Below are positions 1 to 6,924 of a stretch of DNA of 10,563 nucleotides, piece after piece. The position numbers were made by a program, and so were the translations under genes. The stretch is from Burkholderiales bacterium UBA4615. Its GTDB lineage: Bacteria; Pseudomonadota; Gammaproteobacteria; Burkholderiales; Burkholderiaceae_E. The number at the start of each line of letters is the position of its first letter. The stretch's first letter is position 1. The stretch covers positions 29,681 to 40,243 of the forward strand of contig DGIT01000136.1 of NCBI GenBank assembly GCA_002386465.1, read 5' to 3'. Below the pieces are notes generated by a model. That model was not told the DNA's origin. It did not search any database and saw nothing but the letters and a program-made list of their open reading frames with translations.

Positions 1-9
1 GCGGGTCAT
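1..9 (-). CDS. murG: murG, first three codons only (partial, runs off left edge)
   Basis: Only ATG ACC CGC (Met-Thr-Arg) is visible before the window ends. The ATG at 9..7 overlaps the ftsW stop TGA at 8..6 in a 4-nt ATGA junction, and a GAGGT Shine-Dalgarno sequence at 19..15 sits 5 nt upstream, so a translation start here is well supported. The identity is inferred from the conserved dcw order, in which murG (the UDP-GlcNAc transferase that turns lipid I into lipid II on the inner membrane face) follows ftsW. No diagnostic residues are visible. Confidence 0.6.
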
Positions 10-1214
10 AACTGACCTCGCATCATGCGGCGGTTCTCGAAGTCGATGCGCAAGACGATCGCCAGCGCAATGCAGTTGACCATGATCCCCGAGCCGCCAT
101 AGCTCATGAGTGGCAGCGTCAGGCCTTTCGTGGGCAGGAGCCCCAGATTCACGCCCATGTTGATGAAAGCCTGGACGCCGAGCCACAGGCCCACGCCCTG
201 CGCAGCCAACCCAGCAAAAAACCGGTCGAGCGCCACCGACTGCCGCCCGATCTCGACACAGCGGCGCACGATCCAGAAAAACAGCACCAGCACGGTCAAC
301 ACCCCTGCCAGCCCCAGTTCCTCGCCAATGACGGCGAGCAGAAAATCAGTGTGGGCTTCGGGCAGGTAATGCCACTTCTCGACGCTGCCACCCAGGCCTA
401 CGCCAAACCATTCGCCACGCCCGAACGCGATCAGCGAGTGCGACAACTGATAGCCCTTGCCGAGCGCATTCTTTTCATCGAAGGGATCGAGGTAGGCAAA
501 CATGCGCGCCCGCCTCCAGGGCGAAAACCAGATCACGGCGGCCAGAAGCGCTGGCAGCACCAGCGCCAGACCTGCGAACAGACGCGCGCTGACGCCACCC
601 AGAAAGAGCAGACCCATTGCCACGGCCGCGATCACGATGAAGGCACCCAGGTCGGGCTCAAGCAGCAGCAGCAATCCGATCAGCGCCATGGCCAGCGCCA
701 TCGGCAGGAATCCCTTGGTGAACTGATGCATCCATTCCTGCTTGCGGACCGCGTAATCGGCGGCGTACAGGATCACGAACAACTTCATCAGCTCTGAGGG
801 CTGCAGGTTGATCACTCCGAATGAGATCCAGCGGCGGGCGCCCAGCACGACCTTGCCGATCCCCGGGATCAGCACCAGCACCAGCAACGCCAACCCAACC
901 AGAAGCAGCGTCGGTGCAAGCCGTTGCCAGCGCTGCACCGGAATGGCAAAGGCAACCACGGCGCAGCTCATGCCCACCGTGAGTGCAAAGGCATGTCGCA
1001 TGAGGTGATGCGTGGTGCGCAGCGAAGAAAAACGGGCCGAGTCGGGCAGTGCGATGGAGGCGGAGTAGACCATCACCATGCCGAAGAGCATGAGGGCAAC
1101 GCTGGCCCAGATCAGCGGCAAGTCATATTCGCGCACCGACCCGGGCGTGACCGAACGCAGCGGGCTGCGCCCGCTCGCTGCCGCGCCAAACCGGGGCAGG
1201 CGCAGGGTCAGCAT
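6..1214 (-). CDS. ftsW: FtsW, septal peptidoglycan glycosyltransferase (SEDS family)
   Basis: This 402-residue polytopic inner-membrane protein polymerises lipid II into septal glycan strands together with the transpeptidase FtsI. About ten hydrophobic segments can be picked out, the first near residues 32-52 after a basic cytoplasmic N-terminus. SEDS signatures are present: EPDLG (186-190), the loop YLPEAHTDF (283-291) with the presumed catalytic Asp at 290, the following IGEELGLAG, and the C-terminal PTKGLTLPLMSYGGSG (361-376). The long extracytoplasmic loop and the HTDF motif favour FtsW over RodA, as does the setting between murD and murG. The ATG at 1214..1212 lies inside the end of murD, giving a 7-nt overlap, so translation is probably coupled to murD. 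A GGGG run about 6 nt upstream may serve as a weak ribosome binding site. The length is normal for the family. Confidence 0.97.
   Translation of the reverse strand: MLTLRLPRFGAAASGRSPLRSVTPGSVREYDLPLIWASVALMLFGMVMVYSASIALPDSARFSSLRTTHHLMRHAFALTVGMSCAVVAFAIPVQRWQRLAPTLLLVGLALLVLVLIPGIGKVVLGARRWISFGVINLQPSELMKLFVILYAADYAVRKQEWMHQFTKGFLPMALAMALIGLLLLLEPDLGAFIVIAAVAMGLLFLGGVSARLFAGLALVLPALLAAVIWFSPWRRARMFAYLDPFDEKNALGKGYQLSHSLIAFGRGEWFGVGLGGSVEKWHYLPEAHTDFLLAVIGEELGLAGVLTVLVLFFWIVRRCVEIGRQSVALDRFFAGLAAQGVGLWLGVQAFINMGVNLGLLPTKGLTLPLMSYGGSGIMVNCIALAIVLRIDFENRRMMRGQL
15..19 (-). promoter_or_regulatory. Ribosome binding site of murG
   Basis: GAGGT in the 3' end of ftsW lies 5 nt before the ATG at 9, supporting a gene start at the left edge. 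Confidence 0.6.
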
Positions 1215-2809
1215 GGTTGGCCCCGATCAGCGGCCAGGGCGCGCACCGCATCAATAAACACCTCGGCGCGGTGTGCGTAGTTGCGGAACATGTCGAAGCT
1301 CGCGCACGCTGGTGACAGCAGCACTGCCTGCCCGGGACGCGCCAGATCGGCCGCCCGCCTGACGGCTGCTGGCAGGTCGGCGCAGTCCTCGATCGGTGCA
1401 GAGATCCCCTGCAGCGCGGCGCGCAGGGTCGGCGCATCACGACCGATCAGCAGCACCGCCGCGGCATGGCCGGCCACGGCAGGCATCAGAACTGAAAAAT
1501 CCTGGCCCTTGCCATCACCACCGGCAATCAGCACCACAGGCTTGCCCAGACCCAGCAGCGCTGCGGCCGTGGCCCCCACATTGGTGCCCTTGCTGTCGTC
1601 GTAGTACTCGACCTCATCAATCACCGCGATACGCTCACAGCGATGCGGTTCCCCTGCATACGTACGCAGGCCATGCAGCATCGCTGCCATCGGCACATCG
1701 ATCGCCCGGGCCAGGGCCAGGGCAGCCAGCGCATTGGCCTGATTGTGCGCACCACGGATCAGCAGCGCATCTGCAGGCATGAGTTTGCGTACCCGCACCG
1801 CCGAGGCCTCTTTGCGTCGGCGTCCGGTGGGCTCGTCATCGCTCACTGCTTCGGCCAGCCAGCTCAGCCCGCCGTCCTGCACGAGACCATAGCCGGGTGC
1901 TTTGGTTGGCGCGTCCGGGCCGAAGGTCACCACGGTGCGCACGGGGGCACAGGGCAGCTGCGCGTTGGTACGCTTGGCCGCTCGCGCGCTCACGGGTGGC
2001 GCCGCAGGCGCTGCTGGCTGCAGCGAAGCGCCCGGCAAGGTCAGCGGATCTGCCCGATTGGCCACGCAGACCGTAGTGGGTCCGTAAATGCGCTGCTTGG
2101 CCTGCAGGTAATCGTCCAGGGTGCCGTGCCAATCCAGGTGATCCTGGGTCACATTGAGCACGGTGGCGCAGTCGGGCGAGAAGCTCTCGGCGAGCGCCAA
2201 CTGATAGCTGGCCAGTTCGAGCACCCAGACCTGCGGCAGCTGCTCCGACTCGATAGCCAGCCGCAGGGCGTCGAGCGCAGCCGGGCTGATGTTGCCTGCC
2301 ACCGCCACAGTCAATCCGGCCTGCTGACACAGATGGCCGAGCAATCGGGTGGTCGTGGTCTTGCCGTTGGTGCCTGTGATCGCAGCCACGCGCGTGTTGT
2401 AGCCCGTTGCACGCAGCCGGGCGAGCTCGCGCGCGAAAAATTCCATTTCGCCCCACACCGGAATCCCTGCCTGAACGGCTGCGGCATACAGGGGCACCGC
2501 GTCGCCCAGGCGCGGCGACAAGCCCTGACTCCAGCCAACCAGATCTGCGCCTTGCAACAGTGCGGGGTCGAGCGACCCGCCGACGAATCGCACTTGAGGG
2601 CAGGCACTGTGCAGGGCTGCCAGCTGCGGGGGCGCCGTCCGGCTATCGGCCACCGTGACCTGCGCGCCTGCGTACACCGCCCACCGGGCGATCGCCAGAC
2701 CGGACTCGCCCAAGCCGACCACCAGAACGCGACGTCCGGCCAGCTCGGGGCGCATCAACAGACTTGCTGGCTGCACGCCATTGGCTTGAGGGGGCGGAAA
2801 TTCGTACAT
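1208..2809 (-). CDS. murD: MurD, UDP-MurNAc-L-Ala:D-glutamate ligase
   Basis: This cytoplasmic ATP-dependent ligase adds D-Glu to UDP-MurNAc-L-Ala. The N-terminal Rossmann motif VVGLGESGLA spans about 30-39, the ATP P-loop TGTNGKTTTT 145-154, and the likely carbamylated Lys of YLQAKQRIY is at 238. HNQANALAA (355-363), DDSKGTN (404-410) and LSPACASFDMF (498-508) are the Mur-ligase and MurD C-terminal signatures. With 533 residues it is about 95 longer than E. coli MurD. Much of the excess is an Ala/Pro-rich and then basic stretch between roughly 255 and 345, of a kind I associate with betaproteobacterial MurD. The reading frame is open further upstream, but that part overlaps mraY. The ATG at 2809..2807 is chosen because it lies 11 nt after the mraY stop with CAGG 5 nt upstream. 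A second in-frame ATG at 2755 (515 residues) is possible because the Rossmann motif starts after it. Confidence 0.95.
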   Translation of the reverse strand: MYEFPPPQANGVQPASLLMRPELAGRRVLVVGLGESGLAIARWAVYAGAQVTVADSRTAPPQLAALHSACPQVRFVGGSLDPALLQGADLVGWSQGLSPRLGDAVPLYAAAVQAGIPVWGEMEFFARELARLRATGYNTRVAAITGTNGKTTTTRLLGHLCQQAGLTVAVAGNISPAALDALRLAIESEQLPQVWVLELASYQLALAESFSPDCATVLNVTQDHLDWHGTLDDYLQAKQRIYGPTTVCVANRADPLTLPGASLQPAAPAAPPVSARAAKRTNAQLPCAPVRTVVTFGPDAPTKAPGYGLVQDGGLSWLAEAVSDDEPTGRRRKEASAVRVRKLMPADALLIRGAHNQANALAALALARAIDVPMAAMLHGLRTYAGEPHRCERIAVIDEVEYYDDSKGTNVGATAAALLGLGKPVVLIAGGDGKGQDFSVLMPAVAGHAAAVLLIGRDAPTLRAALQGISAPIEDCADLPAAVRRAADLARPGQAVLLSPACASFDMFRNYAHRAEVFIDAVRALAADRGQPC

Positions 2810-2820
2810 CGTGGCCTGGG

Positions 2821-3990
2821 TCAGCGCAGCTTGAGCGTTGAGAGACCAAAGAGCACGAGCATCATCGTGACGATCCAGAACCGCACGACGACCTGCGACT
2901 CCTTCACACCACCCACCTCGAAATGATGGTGCAAGGGGGCCATGCGAAAGATGCGACGCCCTGTTCCATAGCGGCGCTTGGTGTACTTGAAGTAGCTCAC
3001 CTGCAGCATCACCGACAAGGTCTCGGCGACAAACACACCACCCATGATGAACAGCACGATCTCCTGGCGCACGATCACCGCCACCGTGCCCAGCGCGCCT
3101 CCGAGAGCCAGGGCACCCACGTCGCCCATGAAGACCTGGGCCGGATACGCGTTGAACCACAGGAAGGCGAGACCCGCGCCTGCGATCGCTCCACAAAAGA
3201 CGGTCATCTCACCCGCACCTGGCACATAGGGGATCAGCAGGTACTTGGCAAACACGGCGTTACCCGTGACGTAGGCAAAGATGCCAAGTGCCGAACCCAC
3301 CAGCACGGACGGCATGATGGCCAGACCATCAGCGCCATCGGTGAGATTCACCGCATTGCTGGTGCCTACGATCACAAAATAGGTGAGCACCATGAACCCC
3401 AGCGCACCCAGGGGGTAGGACACCGTTTTGAAGAACGGCACGATCAGATCGGCCCGGGGTGGCAGGCTCATCTCGAAGCCCGAGCGTATCCAGGTGATGA
3501 GCAGATCCCAGGCTTGCGCATTAGACGCTGCCGGGACGGCAAAGGTCAGATAGATCGCCGCAGCAGCGCCAATGAGCGATTGCCAGAGATACTTGGCGCG
3601 TGCTGAAAGACCCGCCGGATTGCGATGGACGACCTTTCTGTAGTCATCGACCCAGCCGATCGCACCGAACCCGAGCGTCACCAGCAGCACGATCCACACG
3701 AACCGATTGCTCAGGTCGGACCACAACAGCGTAGCGAGACCAATGGCCACCAGAATCAGTGCACCGCCCATGGTGGGCGTGCCTGATTTGCTCAGATGGG
3801 TCTGCGGACCGTCGGTGCGCACCGCCTGACCGATTTTCATCGAGGTCAGACGTCGGATCAGCGCCGGTCCTGCGAGCAGCCCGATACCCAGAGCGGTGAG
3901 CGTGGCCAGCACCGCTCTGAGCGTGATGTAGTTGAATACCGAAAAAAAACGGATGTCGCGCGACAGCCACTGCGCCAGTTCAAGCAGCAT
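2821..3990 (-). CDS. mraY: MraY, phospho-MurNAc-pentapeptide translocase
   Basis: This integral inner-membrane enzyme transfers phospho-MurNAc-pentapeptide from UDP to undecaprenyl phosphate, forming lipid I. The 389-residue protein shows the cytoplasmic motif RTDGPQTHLSKSGTPTMGG (58-76), the catalytic pair DD at 115-116 in WVDDYRK, NAVNLTDGADGLA (212-224) with Asp218, FMGD (287-290), and MAPLHHHFE (350-358) with the triple histidine at 354-356. About ten hydrophobic segments alternate with these loops. It is roughly 29 residues longer than the 360-residue E. coli enzyme. The extra length falls mainly in the periplasmic stretch around 150-185. The ATG at 3990..3988 shares one base with the murF stop (TGATG), and GGAGGG at 4004..3999 lies 8 nt upstream. 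Product and start are both secure. Confidence 0.98.
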   Translation of the reverse strand: MLLELAQWLSRDIRFFSVFNYITLRAVLATLTALGIGLLAGPALIRRLTSMKIGQAVRTDGPQTHLSKSGTPTMGGALILVAIGLATLLWSDLSNRFVWIVLLVTLGFGAIGWVDDYRKVVHRNPAGLSARAKYLWQSLIGAAAAIYLTFAVPAASNAQAWDLLITWIRSGFEMSLPPRADLIVPFFKTVSYPLGALGFMVLTYFVIVGTSNAVNLTDGADGLAIMPSVLVGSALGIFAYVTGNAVFAKYLLIPYVPGAGEMTVFCGAIAGAGLAFLWFNAYPAQVFMGDVGALALGGALGTVAVIVRQEIVLFIMGGVFVAETLSVMLQVSYFKYTKRRYGTGRRIFRMAPLHHHFEVGGVKESQVVVRFWIVTMMLVLFGLSTLKLR

Positions 3991-5372
3991 CAGTGATGCC
4001 CTCCGGCTTGGGCGCCCGACCCGGCGAGCTGCTGCACGACCCGCTCCATGCGCATCGAACGGGAGCCTTTCACCAGGACGGTGGCGGTGGGCGAGGCCAG
4101 AGCGGTCGCACGTTCGCCGACCTGCTCAACCGTCTCGAAATATTCGCCCTGTACGCCGAAGGCAGCTGCCGCACCACGCGAGGCCTGCCCACAAGCCAGC
4201 AGATGCTCCAGGCCGCGCGCACGGGCATAGGCGCCCACTTCCTCATGGAACTGAGGCCCCTGATCACCGACCTCGGCCATGTCGCCGAGTACCAGAATGC
4301 GTGGTGCCCGACAGGCGGCCAGCACATCGATAGCCGCGCGCACGGAGTCGGGATTGGCGTTGTAACTGTCGTCAATCAGGGCCGCTCCGCTGGCAGCCTG
4401 CAAGCGGCGCAGCCGGCCGGCTGCGGGGCGAAAGGCCGCCAAACCCCGCGCAATGACCGGACCAGGCACGCCAATGGCGTGGCAGCAGGCGGCCGCCGCC
4501 AGCGCATTGCGTACATTGTGCTGGCCGTCGATCGACAGCCTCACCCGAATGCGTTCGTCGGGCAACGCCAACTCGAAGTCTTCAGGCTGGGCATCGGGGG
4601 GCGCGTGGACACTGCACTGCGCAGTCAGCCCAAAGTCGATGCAACGCCGCGCACCCGCGAGCGCTTGCCAGATCGGGGTATGCGGGTCATCGCCCGGGAA
4701 CACCGCCGTGCCGTCTGCAGGAAGCGCGCTCAGTGCGGCACCGTTTTCGCGGGCAGTTGCTTCCACCGTGTGCAGAAACTCCTGGTGCTCGCGCTGCGCG
4801 TTATTGACCAGGGCCACACCGGGCTTGGCGATATGCGCCAGCCAGGCGATTTCGCCAGGCTGATTCATGCCCAGTTCAATCACGGCGCTGCGGTGGGTGT
4901 CGCGCAGCTCAAAGACCGTCAGCGGCACACCGATGTCGTTGTTCAGGTTGCCGCGCGTGGCCAGACGCAGGGCCGGCCCATGCTGCTCAGCCAGGATCGC
5001 AGCAATCATTTCCTTGACGGTGGTCTTGCCGTTGCTGCCTGTCACGGCAATCACCGGCAATGAAAATTTCCGCCGCCAGCCCGCAGCGATTTCCCCCAAC
5101 GCGCGTCGGGTGTCGGTCACCCACAATGCCGGGACGCGACATGCGTCGGTCCAGTGGTCCACCAGCAGGGCCGCTGCGCCGCTCGCCACAGCCTGCCCGA
5201 TGAATGCATGGGCATCAAAGCGTTCGCCGCGCAGGGCCGCAAACAGTTGCCCGGGGCCGACCGCGCGCGTATCGGTGCTCACCCCGATCAGCGGCGTGGC
5301 CGTATCGCCCGCATCCGATGTGAGCAGGCGACCGCTGCTGAGCCATCCGAAGGCCTCACGCAGATCAAACAC
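3990..5372 (-). CDS. murF: MurF, UDP-MurNAc-tripeptide:D-Ala-D-Ala ligase
   Basis: This cytoplasmic Mur ligase adds D-Ala-D-Ala to UDP-MurNAc-tripeptide, completing the pentapeptide that MraY uses. Using the GTG at 5372..5370 the protein has 460 residues, close to E. coli MurF (452). Visible motifs are STDTR (32-36) in the UDP-binding domain, the P-loop TGSNGKTT (111-118), NNAQREHQEF (190-199), DGQHNVRNALAA (282-293), the C-terminal DDSYNANPDS (334-343), VLGDMAEVGD (361-370) and LVKGSRSMRME (433-443). The frame stays open to 5489 inside murE, but the residues before MFDLREAF look unlike MurF. An excellent AGGAGGT sits 5 nt before the GTG, which fixes the start. The start overlaps the murE stop by 8 nt (GTGTTTGA), so coupling to murE is likely. 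The genes are separate, not a murE-murF fusion. Confidence 0.96.
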   Translation of the reverse strand: MFDLREAFGWLSSGRLLTSDAGDTATPLIGVSTDTRAVGPGQLFAALRGERFDAHAFIGQAVASGAAALLVDHWTDACRVPALWVTDTRRALGEIAAGWRRKFSLPVIAVTGSNGKTTVKEMIAAILAEQHGPALRLATRGNLNNDIGVPLTVFELRDTHRSAVIELGMNQPGEIAWLAHIAKPGVALVNNAQREHQEFLHTVEATARENGAALSALPADGTAVFPGDDPHTPIWQALAGARRCIDFGLTAQCSVHAPPDAQPEDFELALPDERIRVRLSIDGQHNVRNALAAAACCHAIGVPGPVIARGLAAFRPAAGRLRRLQAASGAALIDDSYNANPDSVRAAIDVLAACRAPRILVLGDMAEVGDQGPQFHEEVGAYARARGLEHLLACGQASRGAAAAFGVQGEYFETVEQVGERATALASPTATVLVKGSRSMRMERVVQQLAGSGAQAGGHH

Positions 5373-6924
5373 GGCGGACCTCCTCACGCAGAGCGCGACG
5401 CGTGAGGGCCTGGGCGGCATGGTCACGGTCATCAAAGGGATGCCGTACCCCGGCAATGTCCTGATAGACCTCGTGGCCCTTGCCAGCAATCAGCACGACA
5501 TCCTGGACTGCGGCGTCATCGAGCACAGCTGCGATCGTGCGGGCGCGATCGGCATCACGCAGCCGGGGCGCTCTGGACATGCCGCCCACGATGTCATCCA
5601 GGATCTGTTCGGGAGCTTCGCTGCGCGGGTTGTCGCTGGTGATCACGGCATGGTCGGCATCGCGCTCAGCGACTGCACCCATCAGGGGTCGCTTGCCCGG
5701 ATCGCGATCACCACCAGCGCCTACGATGCACCAGAGCTTGCCACCGCGCGCCTGCGTGACCGGTCGCAACGCGGCGAGCGCGTTGGACAGTGCATCGGGC
5801 GTGTGTGCGTAGTCGACCACCGCAAGCGGGCCGACCGCACCCGGCACGCTCACCGGCTGCAAGCGACCCGGCACTGGGGTCAGTGTTTGCAACTGCGCGA
5901 CCGCCGCATCGAACGGCACGCCCAGGGCGAGCCATGCACTGGCCACCGCCAGCAGATTGGCCACGTTGAAGCGTCCGATCAGCGGCGTCTCGAGCGCAGC
6001 GGTGCCCCAGTCGCCGTCGAGCGTCATCCGCATGCCCTGCGCGGTGGACTCGATCGCGGTTGCAAGCAAGCGCGGACCGGTATGGGCAGCACGCGCTGCC
6101 CGCGCGGCGTCGTCAGTCGGCGAGGCGTCGATGCCATAAGCAATACAGGGCGTGGAAGATGACAGCGCCGCCCGCATGGTGGCGCTCCAGGGATCATCCA
6201 GATTCAGCACCGCCGCGCGCAGCGCAGGCCAGGCAAACAGACGCGCCTTGGCCTGGGCATACGCAGGCATCGTGCCGTGGTAATCGAGATGATCGCGGGT
6301 GAGATTGGTAAACACCGCCACAGCGATGCACGTACCGTCCAGGCGATGCTGCTCCAGTCCGATCGAAGAAGCCTCCATCGCGACCGCCTCCACACCCTGC
6401 CTCCTGAAGTCGGCAAATTGGGCCTGCAAGGCGAGGGCATCGGGTGTCGTCAGCCCGAAGTCGGTGAGCATGTCAGGGCGGCCTGCGCCCAAGGTTCCGA
6501 TGACGGCGCTTCGACGACCGAGTGACTGCAGGCCCTGTGCCATCCACTGGCTGCAGCTGGTCTTGCCATTGGTGCCCGTCACCGCCAGCACCTGGAGATG
6601 CGCAGTCGGCGCGTCGAAATACGCATGTGCAATCGGGCCGCTCAGGCGCTTGAGATGACGCACACCACGGCTCGGGACCGACCACTGCTGGCCACTGTCC
6701 TGATCATTCTGTTCATACAGCAGCGCGGACGCGCCGCGTGCAAGCGCCTGGCTCGCGTAGGCGCGACCGTCCGAACGTTCGCCCGGATACGCGAAAAACG
6801 CATCGCCTGGCTTCACCGCGCGGCTGTCGGACCGGAGCTGGCCGCCTGCAGGCAAGGTGGCCTTGAGCCAACCCGCGAGGTCAGCCGCCACTCGATCAGC
6901 CCCGACGTCCATCGCTGCGGTCAC
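5365..6924 (-). CDS. murE: MurE, UDP-MurNAc-L-Ala-D-Glu:meso-diaminopimelate ligase
   Basis: This cytoplasmic ligase adds the third stem-peptide residue. The 519-residue protein has the UDP-binding motif RSDSRAVKPGDAF (31-43), P-loop TGTNGKTS (116-123), the TNLTRDHLDYHGT loop (206-218), the likely carbamylated Lys at 226 (AYAQAKARLF), GRFNVANLLA (317-326), DYAHTPDAL (371-379) and GAGGDRDPGKRP (402-413). DNPRSE (431-436) is the signature of meso-diaminopimelate enzymes as opposed to lysine-adding ones, and GKGHE (481-485) follows. The start is taken as GTG at 6924..6922: it overlaps the ftsI stop as GTGA and has GGGAGAG 3 nt upstream (core GGGAGA with 4 nt). An ATG four codons later (6912) is the alternative and would put the ribosome site about 15 nt away. 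The product is certain and the start probable. Confidence 0.97.
   Translation of the reverse strand: MTAAMDVGADRVAADLAGWLKATLPAGGQLRSDSRAVKPGDAFFAYPGERSDGRAYASQALARGASALLYEQNDQDSGQQWSVPSRGVRHLKRLSGPIAHAYFDAPTAHLQVLAVTGTNGKTSCSQWMAQGLQSLGRRSAVIGTLGAGRPDMLTDFGLTTPDALALQAQFADFRRQGVEAVAMEASSIGLEQHRLDGTCIAVAVFTNLTRDHLDYHGTMPAYAQAKARLFAWPALRAAVLNLDDPWSATMRAALSSSTPCIAYGIDASPTDDAARAARAAHTGPRLLATAIESTAQGMRMTLDGDWGTAALETPLIGRFNVANLLAVASAWLALGVPFDAAVAQLQTLTPVPGRLQPVSVPGAVGPLAVVDYAHTPDALSNALAALRPVTQARGGKLWCIVGAGGDRDPGKRPLMGAVAERDADHAVITSDNPRSEAPEQILDDIVGGMSRAPRLRDADRARTIAAVLDDAAVQDVVLIAGKGHEVYQDIAGVRHPFDDRDHAAQALTRRALREEVRRV
5378..5384 (-). promoter_or_regulatory. Ribosome binding site of murF (AGGAGGT)
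   Basis: A full-length AGGAGGT lies inside the murE 3' end, 5 nt before the GTG at 5372. It is the strongest Shine-Dalgarno sequence I found in the window and settles the murF start. It may compensate for the GTG start and the 8-nt overlap with murE. Confidence 0.85.

Noticed and set aside
1643..2926. 427-codon open frame on the plus strand opposite murD
   Set aside because: It lies wholly antisense to the clear murD frame and the mraY end; its protein is rich in His, Arg, Gln and Gly, as expected of a shadow frame in high-GC DNA, and shows no recognisable domain.
2810..3196. Upstream extension of the murD frame into mraY
   Set aside because: The added residues have no MurD similarity and overlap conserved mraY coding; the ATG at 2809 directly after mraY is the natural start.
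3993..5063. 356-codon open frame on the plus strand opposite murF
   Set aside because: Antisense to murF over its full length, with no recognisable domain.
5373..5489. Upstream extension of the murF frame into murE
   Set aside because: The AGGAGGT-backed GTG at 5372 matches the expected MurF N-terminus, and the extension is only the murE sequence in another frame.
4867..6162. 431-codon open frame on the plus strand opposite murF and murE
   Set aside because: Antisense to two unambiguous ligase genes, with low-complexity Arg/Ala/Ser composition and no motif; a high-GC shadow.
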